Positions 20,319 through 29,115 of a stretch of 64,000 bases of DNA are shown here, one piece after another. Position 1 is the first letter of the stretch, and each line of letters begins with the position of its first letter. Both the position numbers and the translations under genes were made by a program. This stretch comes from Chthoniobacter flavus Ellin428. Its GTDB lineage: Bacteria; Verrucomicrobiota; Verrucomicrobiia; Chthoniobacterales; Chthoniobacteraceae. The notes beneath the pieces are model-generated. The model saw only the letters and a program-made list of their open reading frames with translations. It was not told the origin of the DNA and did no database searches. The stretch is from positions 1-64,000 of the forward strand of contig NZ_ABVL01000012.1 in the NCBI RefSeq assembly GCF_000173075.1, written 5' to 3'.

Positions 20319-20596
20319 CCAAAAAAGACGTCATCCTGAGCGGAGCGGGGAAGCACGGGCGGAGCCGAAGGACCTCTGACTTCCGTGGGTTTTTGTGCGG
20401 AGCTGCACCGCTGCACGGGCACCCGCGCGCTTTCATTTAACCGTGGCGTAATATCCCTGCTAATTCAGATAAAAGAAGGATTGCGAATCCTGGGTTCCTT
20501 CCGCCGCTCAGCTCCGCGCAAAAACCCACGGAAGTCAGAGGTCCTTCGACTCCGCCCATGCTTCCCCGCTTCGCTCAGGATGACATTGTTTTTTTC
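20319..20596. repeat. Large inverted repeat family B, copy 1
   Basis: Two complementary arms of about 84 bp, at 20319-20402 and 20511-20596, enclose a 108-bp spacer. The arms contain TCATCCTGAGCGGAGCGGGG and end in A-runs on one side and T-runs on the other. A related element is at 27143-27382. No coding capacity is visible; it fills the 309-bp gap between the ABC exporter and the GH16 gene. Confidence 0.8.
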
Positions 20597-20614
20597 GCTC
20601 GCTCCGCGCGAAGC

Positions 20615-21430
20615 ATGACACGTCCCATCCATTCCGCTATCACCTTGGCGATGCGTCTCCCCCTGCTGGCCTTCTTCCTCCTGCCACTCCTCGTCCGCGC
20701 CGATCCACTGCCGGTCAAACCTCAGGACCTCGGCTATCACCTCACCTGGTCTGATGAATTCGATGGGACCAAGCTGGACACCACGAAATGGCAGACGAAC
20801 TACGCGCCCAAGGTCCATCCCCTCGGCTGCAACGGCGAGCTCCAAGCCTACGCGCCGGAAAATGTCACGCTACGCGACGGCAAGCTCTTCCTCCGCGCCG
20901 ATCGCACCCCACGCGAAGGCCTGCCCTACAGCTCCGGCATGGTCGCGTCGCACGACAAGTTTTCCCTGCGCTACGGCTGGTTTGAAACGCGCGTGAAGCT
21001 GCCGCGCGGAAAGGGTTTCTGGCCGGCGTTCTGGCTGCTGCCGCAGAGCCGCCAATGGCCGCCGGAGATCGACATCATGGAGCACAAGGGCAGCCTCTTG
21101 AATCACGTGTGGCTCACCGTGCATCGTCCGCAGCCGGGCACCTGGCGCCCGAAATCCGACGGCACGGAATGGACCGGCCCGGATTTCACCGGCGACTTCC
21201 ACACCTTCGCCGTCGACTGGCGGCCGGATCGCGTAGTCTGGTTCGTCGACGGCATCGAGCGTCACCACTGGCGCGGCGACGCCGATTTCGGGCCGATGTA
21301 CATCATCCTCAACCTTGCCGTCGGCGGCCAGTGGGACGGAAATCCCGACGCCGAGGCCCCATTTCCGTCCGCCATGGAAGTCGATTACGTGCGCGTCTAT
21401 CGGTTGCCGGAGGCCACACCTGTCCACTGA
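20615..21430 (+). CDS. Glycoside hydrolase family 16 (beta-glucanase-like), exported
   Basis: A 271-residue GH16 enzyme that cleaves beta-1,3/1,4-glucans or related galactans with retention. The catalytic motif ExDxxE is visible as E151-I-D153-I-M-E156; WSDEFDGTKLD near residue 45 and the ending VDYVRVYR are typical of the family. A signal peptide ending VRA precedes the mature protein. Two starts are possible: ATG at 20615 or ATG at 20651, which gives a cleaner signal peptide. It sits just after the family B inverted repeat and probably has its own promoter. Confidence 0.88.
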   Translation: MTRPIHSAITLAMRLPLLAFFLLPLLVRADPLPVKPQDLGYHLTWSDEFDGTKLDTTKWQTNYAPKVHPLGCNGELQAYAPENVTLRDGKLFLRADRTPREGLPYSSGMVASHDKFSLRYGWFETRVKLPRGKGFWPAFWLLPQSRQWPPEIDIMEHKGSLLNHVWLTVHRPQPGTWRPKSDGTEWTGPDFTGDFHTFAVDWRPDRVVWFVDGIERHHWRGDADFGPMYIILNLAVGGQWDGNPDAEAPFPSAMEVDYVRVYRLPEATPVH

Positions 21431-21445
21431 GAAGACAGTAAAAAG

Positions 21446-21515
21446 GGCCCGCGAATCACACCAATGACGCGAATTAAAGAATCTCTATTTGTGTTATTTG
21501 TGTGATTCGCGGGCC
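21446..21515. repeat. Palindrome related to family A core
   Basis: Perfect 15-bp arms GGCCCGCGAATCACA (21446-21460) and its complement (21501-21515). The sequence matches the internal palindrome of the ~200-bp family A repeats but lacks their flanks, so it is a partial or minimal member. Confidence 0.75.
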
Positions 21516-21612
21516 AATGAATCCTTCCGCCGGTTTACCACGCAGCCTCTGAAATGCCCGCCGAATTTTCCGCTGGCAGCGCAACGTCACCTCATGGAAA
21601 GTGCGCGACTCT

Positions 21613-23382
21613 ATGCCGCTGATTACCCCTCGAAAGTCCGCCATTAACTATGATGTCATCGTCGTTGGTTCGGGGGCGGGCGGCGGCATGGCGGCGTATA
21701 ATCTGACCAAGGCTGGCTTGAAGGTGCTGATGCTCGAGGCCGGGCGAAATTACGACCCGCTCACCGAGACGCCGATGTTCGAAAATGCCGCGCAAGCCCC
21801 GCTGCGCGGCGCGCCCACTCCGGACAAGCACTTCGGCTTTTTCGACGCCACGGTGAACGGCGGTTGGACGGTGCCGGGCGAGCCTTACGTGATCAAGCGC
21901 GAGGGCCAGGACAAATGGCAGGAAGCCAGCGACTGGCAGGCCAAGGAGAAGAAAGGGGATCGACAGAATTTCATGTGGTGGCGTCCGCGCATGCTCGGCG
22001 GCCGCACCAACCACTGGGGCCGCATCGCCTTGCGCATGGGTCCGTACGATTTCAAGCCGCGCAGTCGCGACGGCCTTGGCCTCGACTGGCCGTTCACTTA
22101 CGAGGAATTCGAACCGTGGTACGACAAGGCGGAGGCGTTGATCGGCGTCTTCGGTTCCAATGAAGGATTGGAGAACACCCCGAATTCGCGCAACGGCACG
22201 TTGATGCCGCCGCCCAAACCGCGCGGCTACGAACTGCTCACGAAGAAGGCCTGCAAGCAGCTCGGTATCCCGGTCATTCCCTCGCACCTCGCGATTCTCA
22301 CCAAGCCGCTGAATAATCGCGCGGCCTGCTTCTATGCGACCGAATGCGGTCGCGGTTGCGCGATCAAGGCGAACTTCCAGTCGACCACCGTGCTCCTCCC
22401 GCCGGCGGTCGAAACGGGCAATCTCGACATCATCACCGACGCCATGGTGCGCGAGGTGATCGTGGGCAAGGACGGCAAGGCGACCGGCGTGCTCTACATC
22501 GACAAGGAGACGGGCAAGGAAGCGCGGGCCACGGCGCGCGTGGTCATCCTCGCCGCGGGCGGCTGCGAAAGCGCGCGCATCCTGCTCAATTCCAAATCGA
22601 ACCTCTTCCCGAACGGCCTGGCCAACAGCTCCGGCAAAGTGGGCCGCTATCTCATGGACACGGTCGGCAGCAGCCTCAGCGGCCACATCCCCGCGCTGGA
22701 AAATTGCCCGCCGCATAACGAAGACGGGGCCAGTGGCATGCACATGTATATGCCATGGTGGCTCTACCAGGAGCAGAAGGCCAGCAAGATGGACTTCGCG
22801 CGCGGCTATCACATCGAGTTCGGCGGCGGCCGCCGCATGCCGGGCCTGACCACCGTTCCGAACCCGAAGGTCTACGGCAAGCAGCTCAAGGAAGACGCCC
22901 GCCGCTACTACGGCGCGAGCGTCGGCTTCAGCGGCCGTGGCGAAATGATTCCCAACGAGGATTCCTATTGCGAGGTCGACCCGGAGAAAAAGGATAAGTA
23001 CGGCATCCCCGTCCTGCGCTTCCATTGGAAATTCAGTGACCACGAGAAGAAGCAGGCCGTGCACATGCAACAGACCTTCGCGAATATCATCGAAGCCCTC
23101 GGCGGCAAGATCAATGGCAAGCCGGAACTCGATCCGGAGAAAGCTTTCCTGCCCGGCGGCTCGATCATCCACGAAGTCGGCACCACTTGTCTCGGCGACG
23201 ACCCGAAGAAGTCGGTGCTCAACCAATGGTGTCAGACCTGGGACGTGCCGAATCTTTTCGTGACCGATGGCGGTCCCTTCGTGAGCAACGCCGACAAGAA
23301 TCCCACCCTCACCATCCTCGCCCTCTGCATGCGCACCACGACCTGGCTCGCCGAGGAAATGCGGAAGGGGAATATCGGTTAA
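21613..23382 (+). CDS. GMC-family FAD-dependent dehydrogenase (gluconate/sugar dehydrogenase-type large subunit)
   Basis: A 589-residue flavoprotein. The FAD dinucleotide-binding motif is VVGSGAGGGMAAYNL near residue 17. The C-terminal GMC domain has HEVGTTCLG (likely catalytic His), followed by LFVTDGGPFVSNADKNPTLT with the paired Asn. It lacks an obvious signal of its own and is followed by a Tat-exported subunit 3, as in membrane-bound gluconate/sorbitol dehydrogenases where the small subunit carries the large one through Tat. It would oxidise a sugar or sugar acid and pass electrons to the respiratory chain. ATG 21613 is preferred to GTG 21601. Confidence 0.88.
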   Translation: MPLITPRKSAINYDVIVVGSGAGGGMAAYNLTKAGLKVLMLEAGRNYDPLTETPMFENAAQAPLRGAPTPDKHFGFFDATVNGGWTVPGEPYVIKREGQDKWQEASDWQAKEKKGDRQNFMWWRPRMLGGRTNHWGRIALRMGPYDFKPRSRDGLGLDWPFTYEEFEPWYDKAEALIGVFGSNEGLENTPNSRNGTLMPPPKPRGYELLTKKACKQLGIPVIPSHLAILTKPLNNRAACFYATECGRGCAIKANFQSTTVLLPPAVETGNLDIITDAMVREVIVGKDGKATGVLYIDKETGKEARATARVVILAAGGCESARILLNSKSNLFPNGLANSSGKVGRYLMDTVGSSLSGHIPALENCPPHNEDGASGMHMYMPWWLYQEQKASKMDFARGYHIEFGGGRRMPGLTTVPNPKVYGKQLKEDARRYYGASVGFSGRGEMIPNEDSYCEVDPEKKDKYGIPVLRFHWKFSDHEKKQAVHMQQTFANIIEALGGKINGKPELDPEKAFLPGGSIIHEVGTTCLGDDPKKSVLNQWCQTWDVPNLFVTDGGPFVSNADKNPTLTILALCMRTTTWLAEEMRKGNIG

Positions 23383-23400
23383 TTTCGCAAATCACCTTCT

Positions 23401-23510
23401 TAATCTTAATCTTAATCTTAATCTTAATCCCCGCGCCCACCCCTCTTCATCTCACTTCCCTGATCGAATCCCCTTAAGAGTAAGATTAGGATCAAGATTA
23501 CGATTAAGAG
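23401..23510. repeat. TAATCT tandem tract with inverted partner
   Basis: Five tandem copies of TAATCT (23401-23430), then about 45 bp, then a degenerate complementary stretch (23474-23510, AGATTA-type units). The two parts can fold back on each other. It lies between the GMC gene and its subunit 3 partner, where it could shape mRNA stability or translation of the two subunits. Confidence 0.65.
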
Positions 23511-23534
23511 CCGGAACCTCGCAGACCTACCCCT

Positions 23535-24134
23535 ATGACCCCACAACCTCTCTCCCGCCGCGAGGCGCTCAAGCGCGTGATCGGCGTCTCGATCGCCCTC
23601 TCTTCGCTGAACATTTCGTCCTATGGTGCGGTGCAAGGCATCGGCACCGACCCGAATTTGCACAAAAAGGAAATCCCCTGGCCGCGCGTGCTCACCGATG
23701 AGGAGAAGCGCACCGCGACCGCCCTGGGCGACATCATTGTGCCGGCAGATGAATTCGGCCCCGCGGCCAGTGCGGTCGGCGTGCTCGACTTCATCGATGA
23801 ATGGGTGAGCGCCCCGTACGAAGCGCAGCAGAAGGACCAGAAGGTCATTCGCCCCGGGCTCGAGTGATCAATGACGAAGCGAAGAAGCGCTTCAAAAGCC
23901 TTCGCGGAATGCGCCCTGGCCGACCAGACGGCGATCGTCGATGACATCGTCAAGGACGGCACGGACGCGCACAAAAAAGCCTTCAGCTTCTTCAAGAACT
24001 TCCGCGACCGCGTGACCGGTGGCTACTACTCTACGCCGGAAGGCTGGAAAGCGATCGGCTATGTGGGCAACACCCCGATGATCGAATTCCCCGGCCCGCC
24101 GCCCGAAGTGCTGAAGCACCTCGGCCTCGAATAA
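23535..24134 (+). CDS. Gluconate 2-dehydrogenase subunit 3 family protein (frameshifted)
   Basis: About 199 residues when read across two indels. The N-terminus has a Tat leader (SRREALKR, then a hydrophobic stretch ending YGA). The first part runs to a stop at 23865-23867. Adding one base there gives LEWINDEAKKRFKSF, and removing one near 23900 continues as AECALADQTAIVDDI, then FFKNFRDRVTGGYYSTPEGW and NTPMIEFPGPPPEV, all family landmarks. The protein is the Tat-borne small subunit of the upstream GMC dehydrogenase. The paired compensating indels within 35 bp suggest a consensus error rather than a real split. Confidence 0.83.
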
Positions 24135-24153
24135 CCTTTCGCCCATTCCTACG

Positions 24154-25539
24154 GTGCAAAAGCCAACCGACATAGTCGTTCGCGAAACGGAGCTTTTTTT
24201 CCTGCCCACGCATCTGCGCGTCCCGCTGAAATTCGGCGCGCAGGTCGTGACGCGTGCCCTCTGCGCGCGCGTGCGGGTGCGGGTGGAAGATCGGGAGGGC
24301 CGCAGCGCCGAAGGCTGGGGCGAAACGCCCCTGAGCGTCGGCTGGGTATGGCCATCGACCCTCACTTGGGACGAGCGCGAAAACCGGATGCGCGATTTCA
24401 CCATCCGCATCGCGCAGGAACTGCCAAAAGTTGGCCAGTTCGGGCACCCGATGGAATTGGGGCATGGCTTTCAGGAACATCATCTCGAGAAACTGCGCAG
24501 CGAGCTGAACCAGGGGCAGAGCGAAGAGATGCCGCATCTCGCCGCGCTGGTCTGCCATTCGCTCTTCGACCTGGCGATTTTCGACGCCTACGGCAATCTC
24601 CATCAGCGGCCGGTGTTCGATACGCTTTCCGCGGAATGGCTGAGCGGCGATCTCGCGCGGTTCCTCGAGCCGTCGGCGAAATTTGCCGGTAAATGGCCCG
24701 TGGATTTCCTCACGCCGCGACGGGAGCGGTTGCCGGTCTGGCATCTCATCGGTGGCCTCGATCCGGTGGAGCGCGAGGAACTCACGGGCTCGGAGCCGAA
24801 CGATGGCTACCCGGTGTTGCTGCGCGACTGGATTCGGGCGGATGGGCTGCAGTGTCTCAAGATCAAGCTGCGGGGCAATGACGCGGCGTGGGATTACGCG
24901 CGCATCGTGAAGATCGGGAAGATTTCGATCGAGGAAGGCGTGACGTGGTTGACTGCTGATTTCAACTGCACGGTGACCGATCCGGCGTACGTCACGGAGA
25001 TTCTCGACCGGTTGCTGATCGAAGAGCCGCGCATCTACGGCATGCTGCTCTACATCGAGCAGCCGTTCCCGTATGATCTCGAGGCGAATCGCATCGATGT
25101 GCATGCGGTCAGCGCGCGCAAACCCCTGTTCCTCGACGAGAGCGCGCATGACTGGCATTTCGTGCGGTTGGGGCGCGAGCTCGGCTGGACCGGTGTGGCG
25201 CTCAAGACTTGCAAGACCCTCACCGGTGCGCTGCTCAGCCTGTGCTGGGCGCGTGCACATGGCATGACGCTGATGGTGCAGGACCTCACGAATGTGATGT
25301 TCGCGCAGATTCCACACGTCACGCTGGCCGCGTATGCCGGGACGATCATGGGCGTGGAGAGCAACGGGATGCAGTTCTGCCCCGAGGCATCGCTCATCGA
25401 AGCGAAAGTGCATCCGGGGCTGTATCGGCGTCGGGATGGGGTGCTCGATCTGAGCACGCTGACCGGGCCGGGCTTCGGCTATCACGTCGCGGAGATCGGC
25501 CGGCAACTGCCGTCGGCTGCCGCGCATTTCGGGTCGTGA
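24154..25539 (+). CDS. Enolase-superfamily (mandelate racemase/muconate lactonising-like) protein
   Basis: A 461-residue protein with a GTG start. A capping domain is followed by a TIM barrel with the KxK catalytic pair (CLKIKLRG near residue 234) and metal ligands in TADFN (Asp), YIEQPFP (Glu) and LFLDES (Asp/Glu), then KTCKT. The superfamily abstracts an alpha proton from carboxylates to dehydrate or racemise them. It starts 20 bp after the dehydrogenase small subunit, so it may dehydrate the aldonate produced by that enzyme; this is inference. It differs clearly from the second enolase-like gene that follows. Confidence 0.75.
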   Translation: MQKPTDIVVRETELFFLPTHLRVPLKFGAQVVTRALCARVRVRVEDREGRSAEGWGETPLSVGWVWPSTLTWDERENRMRDFTIRIAQELPKVGQFGHPMELGHGFQEHHLEKLRSELNQGQSEEMPHLAALVCHSLFDLAIFDAYGNLHQRPVFDTLSAEWLSGDLARFLEPSAKFAGKWPVDFLTPRRERLPVWHLIGGLDPVEREELTGSEPNDGYPVLLRDWIRADGLQCLKIKLRGNDAAWDYARIVKIGKISIEEGVTWLTADFNCTVTDPAYVTEILDRLLIEEPRIYGMLLYIEQPFPYDLEANRIDVHAVSARKPLFLDESAHDWHFVRLGRELGWTGVALKTCKTLTGALLSLCWARAHGMTLMVQDLTNVMFAQIPHVTLAAYAGTIMGVESNGMQFCPEASLIEAKVHPGLYRRRDGVLDLSTLTGPGFGYHVAEIGRQLPSAAAHFGS

Positions 25540-25563
25540 GTTTTGCACGGGAAGCAAAACATC

Positions 25564-25649
25564 GGAGGGATGCGCTCCTGCGCGTTCCCCATCTTTTGTG
25601 GGCACCGGCGGTGAATGAAATCAGGGATCGCGCAGGAGCGCGTCCCTCC
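25564..25649. repeat. Palindromic repeat family C, copy 2
   Basis: Arms at 25564-25590 and 25624-25649 match the arms at 11326-11408. The loop sequences of the two copies differ, so the arms are the conserved part. Confidence 0.75.
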
Positions 25650-25669
25650 GTTTGGGGCATGCTTAGCGC

Positions 25670-27118
25670 ATGAAAATCGCCGTCCGCGAATTTGGGTTCT
25701 TCATCCGCAATCTCTCGCTGCGGGTGCCGTTTCGCTATGGCATCGCGACGATGACTCGGACACCGCATTTCGTGGTGCGGTTGCTCGTGGAGATCGATGG
25801 CGTCCGCCAGCACGGATTCGCGGCGGATAACCTGCCGCCGAAGTGGTTCACCAAGAATCCGGAGGCGGAATATCGCGATGAGATCGCCGACATGATCGCG
25901 GTCACACGGCATGCCGCTGAGACGGCGTGCGCCCTGCCGCCGGCGGACAGCGTCTTCACCCTTTGGCGGCGAGTGAGCGAGGCGCAGGACGCGTGGGCCC
26001 ACGTGAAGCAAATCCCGCCGCTGCTTTCCAACTTCGGCGTTTCGCTCATCGAACGGGCGGTGATCGATGCCTTCTGCCGCGCCACGCACACGCCATTTGC
26101 CCGGGCGGTGCGAGAGAACGCACTTGCCATCGATCTCTCCGCCATCCATCCGGAATTGAACGGGTTGGCGCCGGCGGACCTGCTGCCATCCACGCCGGAG
26201 CGCTCGGTGATCCTGCGCCACACCGTGGGCATGGCCGATCCACTCGTCGATGGCGAAGAGCACGATCATCCCAACGACGGCCTGCCGCTCTCGCTGGAGG
26301 CATTTATCCGCGAGCACGGGCTCACGCATTTCAAAATCAAACTCGGTGGGGACATCGAACGCGACCGCGAGCGATTGCTCCGTCTCGCGAAGGTGATCGA
26401 GAAACACACGGCGGATTATCGTTTTACGCTCGATGGGAATGAGAACTACCGCGCGGTCGAACCGTTCCGAGAACTGTGGGAAGGCTTCCGCACGGATCCG
26501 GCGATTGCCCACTTTTTGCAGCACCTCATCTTCGTGGAGCAGCCGTTTCACCGGGCTGTCGCGCTCGAGGAATCGACCACTGCCGAGTTGCTCAAATGGA
26601 CGGATCGTCCGCCGATCATTATCGACGAATCGGATGCGGATTGCGGGGCATTGCCCAAGGCGCTGGCGGGAGGATACGCCGGAACGAGCCACAAAAACTG
26701 CAAGGGTGTCATCCACGGGATCGCGAATGCCTGCCTCATTGCGCACCGACGCAGCACGCAGCCATCCGCTTCGTTGCACATCAGCGGCGAGGATTTGACC
26801 AACCTCGGCCCCGTGGCGTTGTTGCAGGATCTGGCGGTGGCGGCAACCCTCGGCATCTCGCACGTCGAGCGCAACGGGCATCATTACTTTGCCGGACTCA
26901 GCCAGTTTCCGGAGAGTGTGCAGCGCGAGACACTCGCGAAGCATGGCGACCTCTACACATCTCATACTCGCGGCTATCCCATCGTCGCGGTGCGCAGCGG
27001 TAAGGTCGATATCGGCAGCCTGCTGGACGCGCCTTTCGGCGTCGCTTTCGAGCCGGACCTGAGCGAATTCACCCCGGTCGCAGACTGGCGATACGAGTCT
27101 CTGGAATCGTTTGGGTGA
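25670..27118 (+). CDS. Enolase-superfamily (mandelate racemase-like) protein
   Basis: A 482-residue protein with the barrel motifs HFKIKLGG (KxK), TLDGNEN (Asp), FVEQPFH (Glu) and PIIIDESD (Asp/Glu), followed by GTSHKNCKG, a lysine region on a late barrel strand. It begins MKIAVREFGFF, a normal capping-domain start. It and the preceding enolase-like protein share the fold but little sequence, so they probably act on different acids. A family C hairpin separates the two genes, so co-transcription is uncertain. Confidence 0.78.
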   Translation: MKIAVREFGFFIRNLSLRVPFRYGIATMTRTPHFVVRLLVEIDGVRQHGFAADNLPPKWFTKNPEAEYRDEIADMIAVTRHAAETACALPPADSVFTLWRRVSEAQDAWAHVKQIPPLLSNFGVSLIERAVIDAFCRATHTPFARAVRENALAIDLSAIHPELNGLAPADLLPSTPERSVILRHTVGMADPLVDGEEHDHPNDGLPLSLEAFIREHGLTHFKIKLGGDIERDRERLLRLAKVIEKHTADYRFTLDGNENYRAVEPFRELWEGFRTDPAIAHFLQHLIFVEQPFHRAVALEESTTAELLKWTDRPPIIIDESDADCGALPKALAGGYAGTSHKNCKGVIHGIANACLIAHRRSTQPSASLHISGEDLTNLGPVALLQDLAVAATLGISHVERNGHHYFAGLSQFPESVQRETLAKHGDLYTSHTRGYPIVAVRSGKVDIGSLLDAPFGVAFEPDLSEFTPVADWRYESLESFG

Positions 27119-27142
27119 GCCGTATGGAATGGAGCGCGAGCG

Positions 27143-27382
27143 GCCCCAAAAAAAGCGGTCATTCTGAGCGGAGCGGGGAAGCATGGGCGGAGTCGAAGAA
27201 CCTCTGACTTCTGCGGGTTTTTGCGCGGAGCGTAGGCCCGCTCTGCTATAGAAAGCGCCTTAATGGGCGGGTGGCCACGCGCAAGGTGGGGAAGCTCCGC
27301 ACGAAAACCCGTAGAGATCAGAGGTCCTTCACTCCGCCCATGCTTCCCCGCTCCACTCAGGATGACAGGCCTTTTTTGGGGG
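27143..27382. repeat. Large inverted repeat family B, copy 2
   Basis: Arms at 27143-27231 and 27294-27382 resemble those at 20319-20596, with the same TGAGCGGAGCGGGGAAGCA core and A-run/T-run ends, but the spacer (about 62 bp) is different. It fills most of the 337-bp gap before the Fur gene; nothing else is visible there. Confidence 0.8.
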
Positions 27383-27455
27383 CGCTTCGCGCCTTCCCTC
27401 CCGCCGCTCTATCCCCGGGTTGAATATTTGCAGACGTAGGTTAATAAAATGCCGG

Positions 27456-27929
27456 ATGCCGCACCACCGAGCCAATGCCGATGCCCAGTTGGAAGCCGCG
27501 CTGGATTTGCTGCGCGCAAATCATCAGCGCGTCACCGAGCCGCGCAAGGCGATCCTCGGCATTCTCTCCCGCGAGCACGGTCCCTTCACCGCGGAGGAAT
27601 TGCACAAGCGCATGAAGAAGGACACGTGTGACCTGGTGACCATTTACCGCAGCCTGGCGGTGATGGAGGAGAGTGGCGCGGTGCGTCGATGCGACTTCGG
27701 CGATGCCGCCTATCGCTACGAGATCAATACTGGCGATCACCATCACCATCACATCGTGTGCCGTTCCTGCCACGAAGCGAAGACGCTGGACATGTGCGTG
27801 GCAGATGGACTGGAGCGCATGGCGCGCCAGCTCGGCTACACGAAAGTGACGCATCTGCTCGAAGTCTTCGGGGTCTGCCCGCAGTGCCAGGAAAACGCCA
27901 ATAAACAACCACGACCGCACAAAAATTGA
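27456..27929 (+). CDS. Fur family transcriptional regulator
   Basis: A 157-residue metal-responsive repressor. The winged-helix part has RVTEPRKAILGIL and LVTIYRSLAVMEESG; the dimer domain has the histidine run DHHHHHIVC with CRSC and a C-terminal VCPQC, which would form the structural zinc site. This pattern fits Fur or Zur; the five-histidine run slightly favours Zur-like sensing, but I cannot decide. ATG 27456 is chosen as the start; a TTG 36 bp upstream in frame is less likely. The serine hydrolase gene begins 4 bp after its stop. Confidence 0.9.
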   Translation: MPHHRANADAQLEAALDLLRANHQRVTEPRKAILGILSREHGPFTAEELHKRMKKDTCDLVTIYRSLAVMEESGAVRRCDFGDAAYRYEINTGDHHHHHIVCRSCHEAKTLDMCVADGLERMARQLGYTKVTHLLEVFGVCPQCQENANKQPRPHKN

Positions 27930-27933
27930 CCCC

Positions 27934-29019
27934 ATGAAAATCCCTTCGCCCTCGAAAGCAACGCCGCTCCTTTCCCGTCGCGCTGTGTTGAGGGCCGGTG
28001 GATTGGCGGCGATCGGAACGCTGCTGGGATACCCGCGTTCGTTGCAGGCGGCGGCTGGTGTCGATCTCGATGGCTTGAAAGCCGCGGCCCAGTATTCGGC
28101 GGCGCATGCGGGGCTGTCGTTCCTGGTGATGAAGGCGGGGCGCGTGATCTACGAGAACTATCCGAATGGCCATGGCGCGAACGAGGCGCACAAGATTTAT
28201 AGCGGCACGAAAGGGTTCTGGATTTTGGCCGCGCTGAGAGCGGAGGAAGAGGGGATCATCGATCTCGACGATCACGTGGCGAACACGCTCCCGGAGTGGA
28301 ACGTTGACGGGGGCAAATCGCGGGTGACACTGCGGCAATTGCTGAGCTTCTCCAGTGGGCTCGATGCGGCGAACAACCTGCACGGCGAAGGATTCGAAAA
28401 TCGCGATGCGATCGCGATTCACACGCCGCTGGTCGCGCAGCCAGGTTCGGCTTTCATTTACGGTCCCGCGCCGCTGCAGGTTTTTCACGAAGTCTTGAAG
28501 CGCAAGCTGGCCGGCCGCGGCGAGACCCCCACCCAGTATCTGGAGCACAAGGTCTTGCGTCCGCTCGGGCTTGGACCGCAGCGCTATCTCGCGGACCGGG
28601 AGGGAAACCCACTGCTGGCCACGGGATTCATGCTGAGCGCGCGGCAATGGGCGCGGATGGGGCAGCTCATTCTCAATGGCGGCAGCCCAATCGTGTCGCC
28701 GCATTCGCTGGCCCTCTGCTTCCGCGGCTCTGCGGCCAATTGCGCCTTCGGCATGGGATTCTGGAACAATGTCGAAGCCGGCGATTCCGCCGGGCGCGAG
28801 CTCGATGTCGAGGACATGCTCGAGCCGAAGTGGTATCGGCAGAACTGGCGCAATGTCTGCATCTGCCACGCCGCGCCTTCCGATATGGTGGCGGCGATCG
28901 GCTCGGGATATCAGCGCCTGTTTGTGTTTCCGTCGATGCAGTTGATCATCGTGCGCCAGGGACAGTTTGGGCACTTCTCCGACGGGGAGTTTCTGCGGCT
29001 GGCGTTGGGGCGGAGCTGA
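27934..29019 (+). CDS. Tat-exported serine hydrolase, beta-lactamase (class C) fold
   Basis: A 361-residue protein with a Tat leader (SRRAVLRAGGLAAIG). The catalytic SxxK motif is S90-G-T-K93, and FSSGLDAANN lies where the second catalytic-loop motif is expected. The family covers esterases, D-aminopeptidases and carboxypeptidases as well as beta-lactamases, and this variant is probably not an antibiotic resistance enzyme. It follows fur by 4 bp, suggesting a shared transcript. Confidence 0.8.
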   Translation: MKIPSPSKATPLLSRRAVLRAGGLAAIGTLLGYPRSLQAAAGVDLDGLKAAAQYSAAHAGLSFLVMKAGRVIYENYPNGHGANEAHKIYSGTKGFWILAALRAEEEGIIDLDDHVANTLPEWNVDGGKSRVTLRQLLSFSSGLDAANNLHGEGFENRDAIAIHTPLVAQPGSAFIYGPAPLQVFHEVLKRKLAGRGETPTQYLEHKVLRPLGLGPQRYLADREGNPLLATGFMLSARQWARMGQLILNGGSPIVSPHSLALCFRGSAANCAFGMGFWNNVEAGDSAGRELDVEDMLEPKWYRQNWRNVCICHAAPSDMVAAIGSGYQRLFVFPSMQLIIVRQGQFGHFSDGEFLRLALGRS

Positions 29020-29020
29020 G

Positions 29021-29115
29021 GAAGAGAAGGATGAAGGATGAAGTAGCCGCCAGCGGCCGCGCATTCCTATCGTCCAACAAATCGCGTAGCGCAGTTTACT
29101 TCATCCTTCTCTTCA
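29021..29115. repeat. Palindromic repeat GGATGAAG family, copy 2
   Basis: Arms at 29021-29044 and 29098-29115, related to the element at 928-1056. It lies between two convergent genes, and its right arm includes the stop codon of the minus-strand gene, so it could serve as a bidirectional terminator. Confidence 0.6.

Noticed and set aside
21592..23226. 544-codon open frame on the minus strand within the GMC gene
   Set aside because: Antisense of a clear FAD protein; composition typical of GC-rich shadow ORFs.
23865..23871. Two separate genes at 23535-23867 and 23871-24134
   Set aside because: Reading across the stop with two small indels gives one continuous subunit 3 protein with the usual family order, so one frameshifted gene is the better model.
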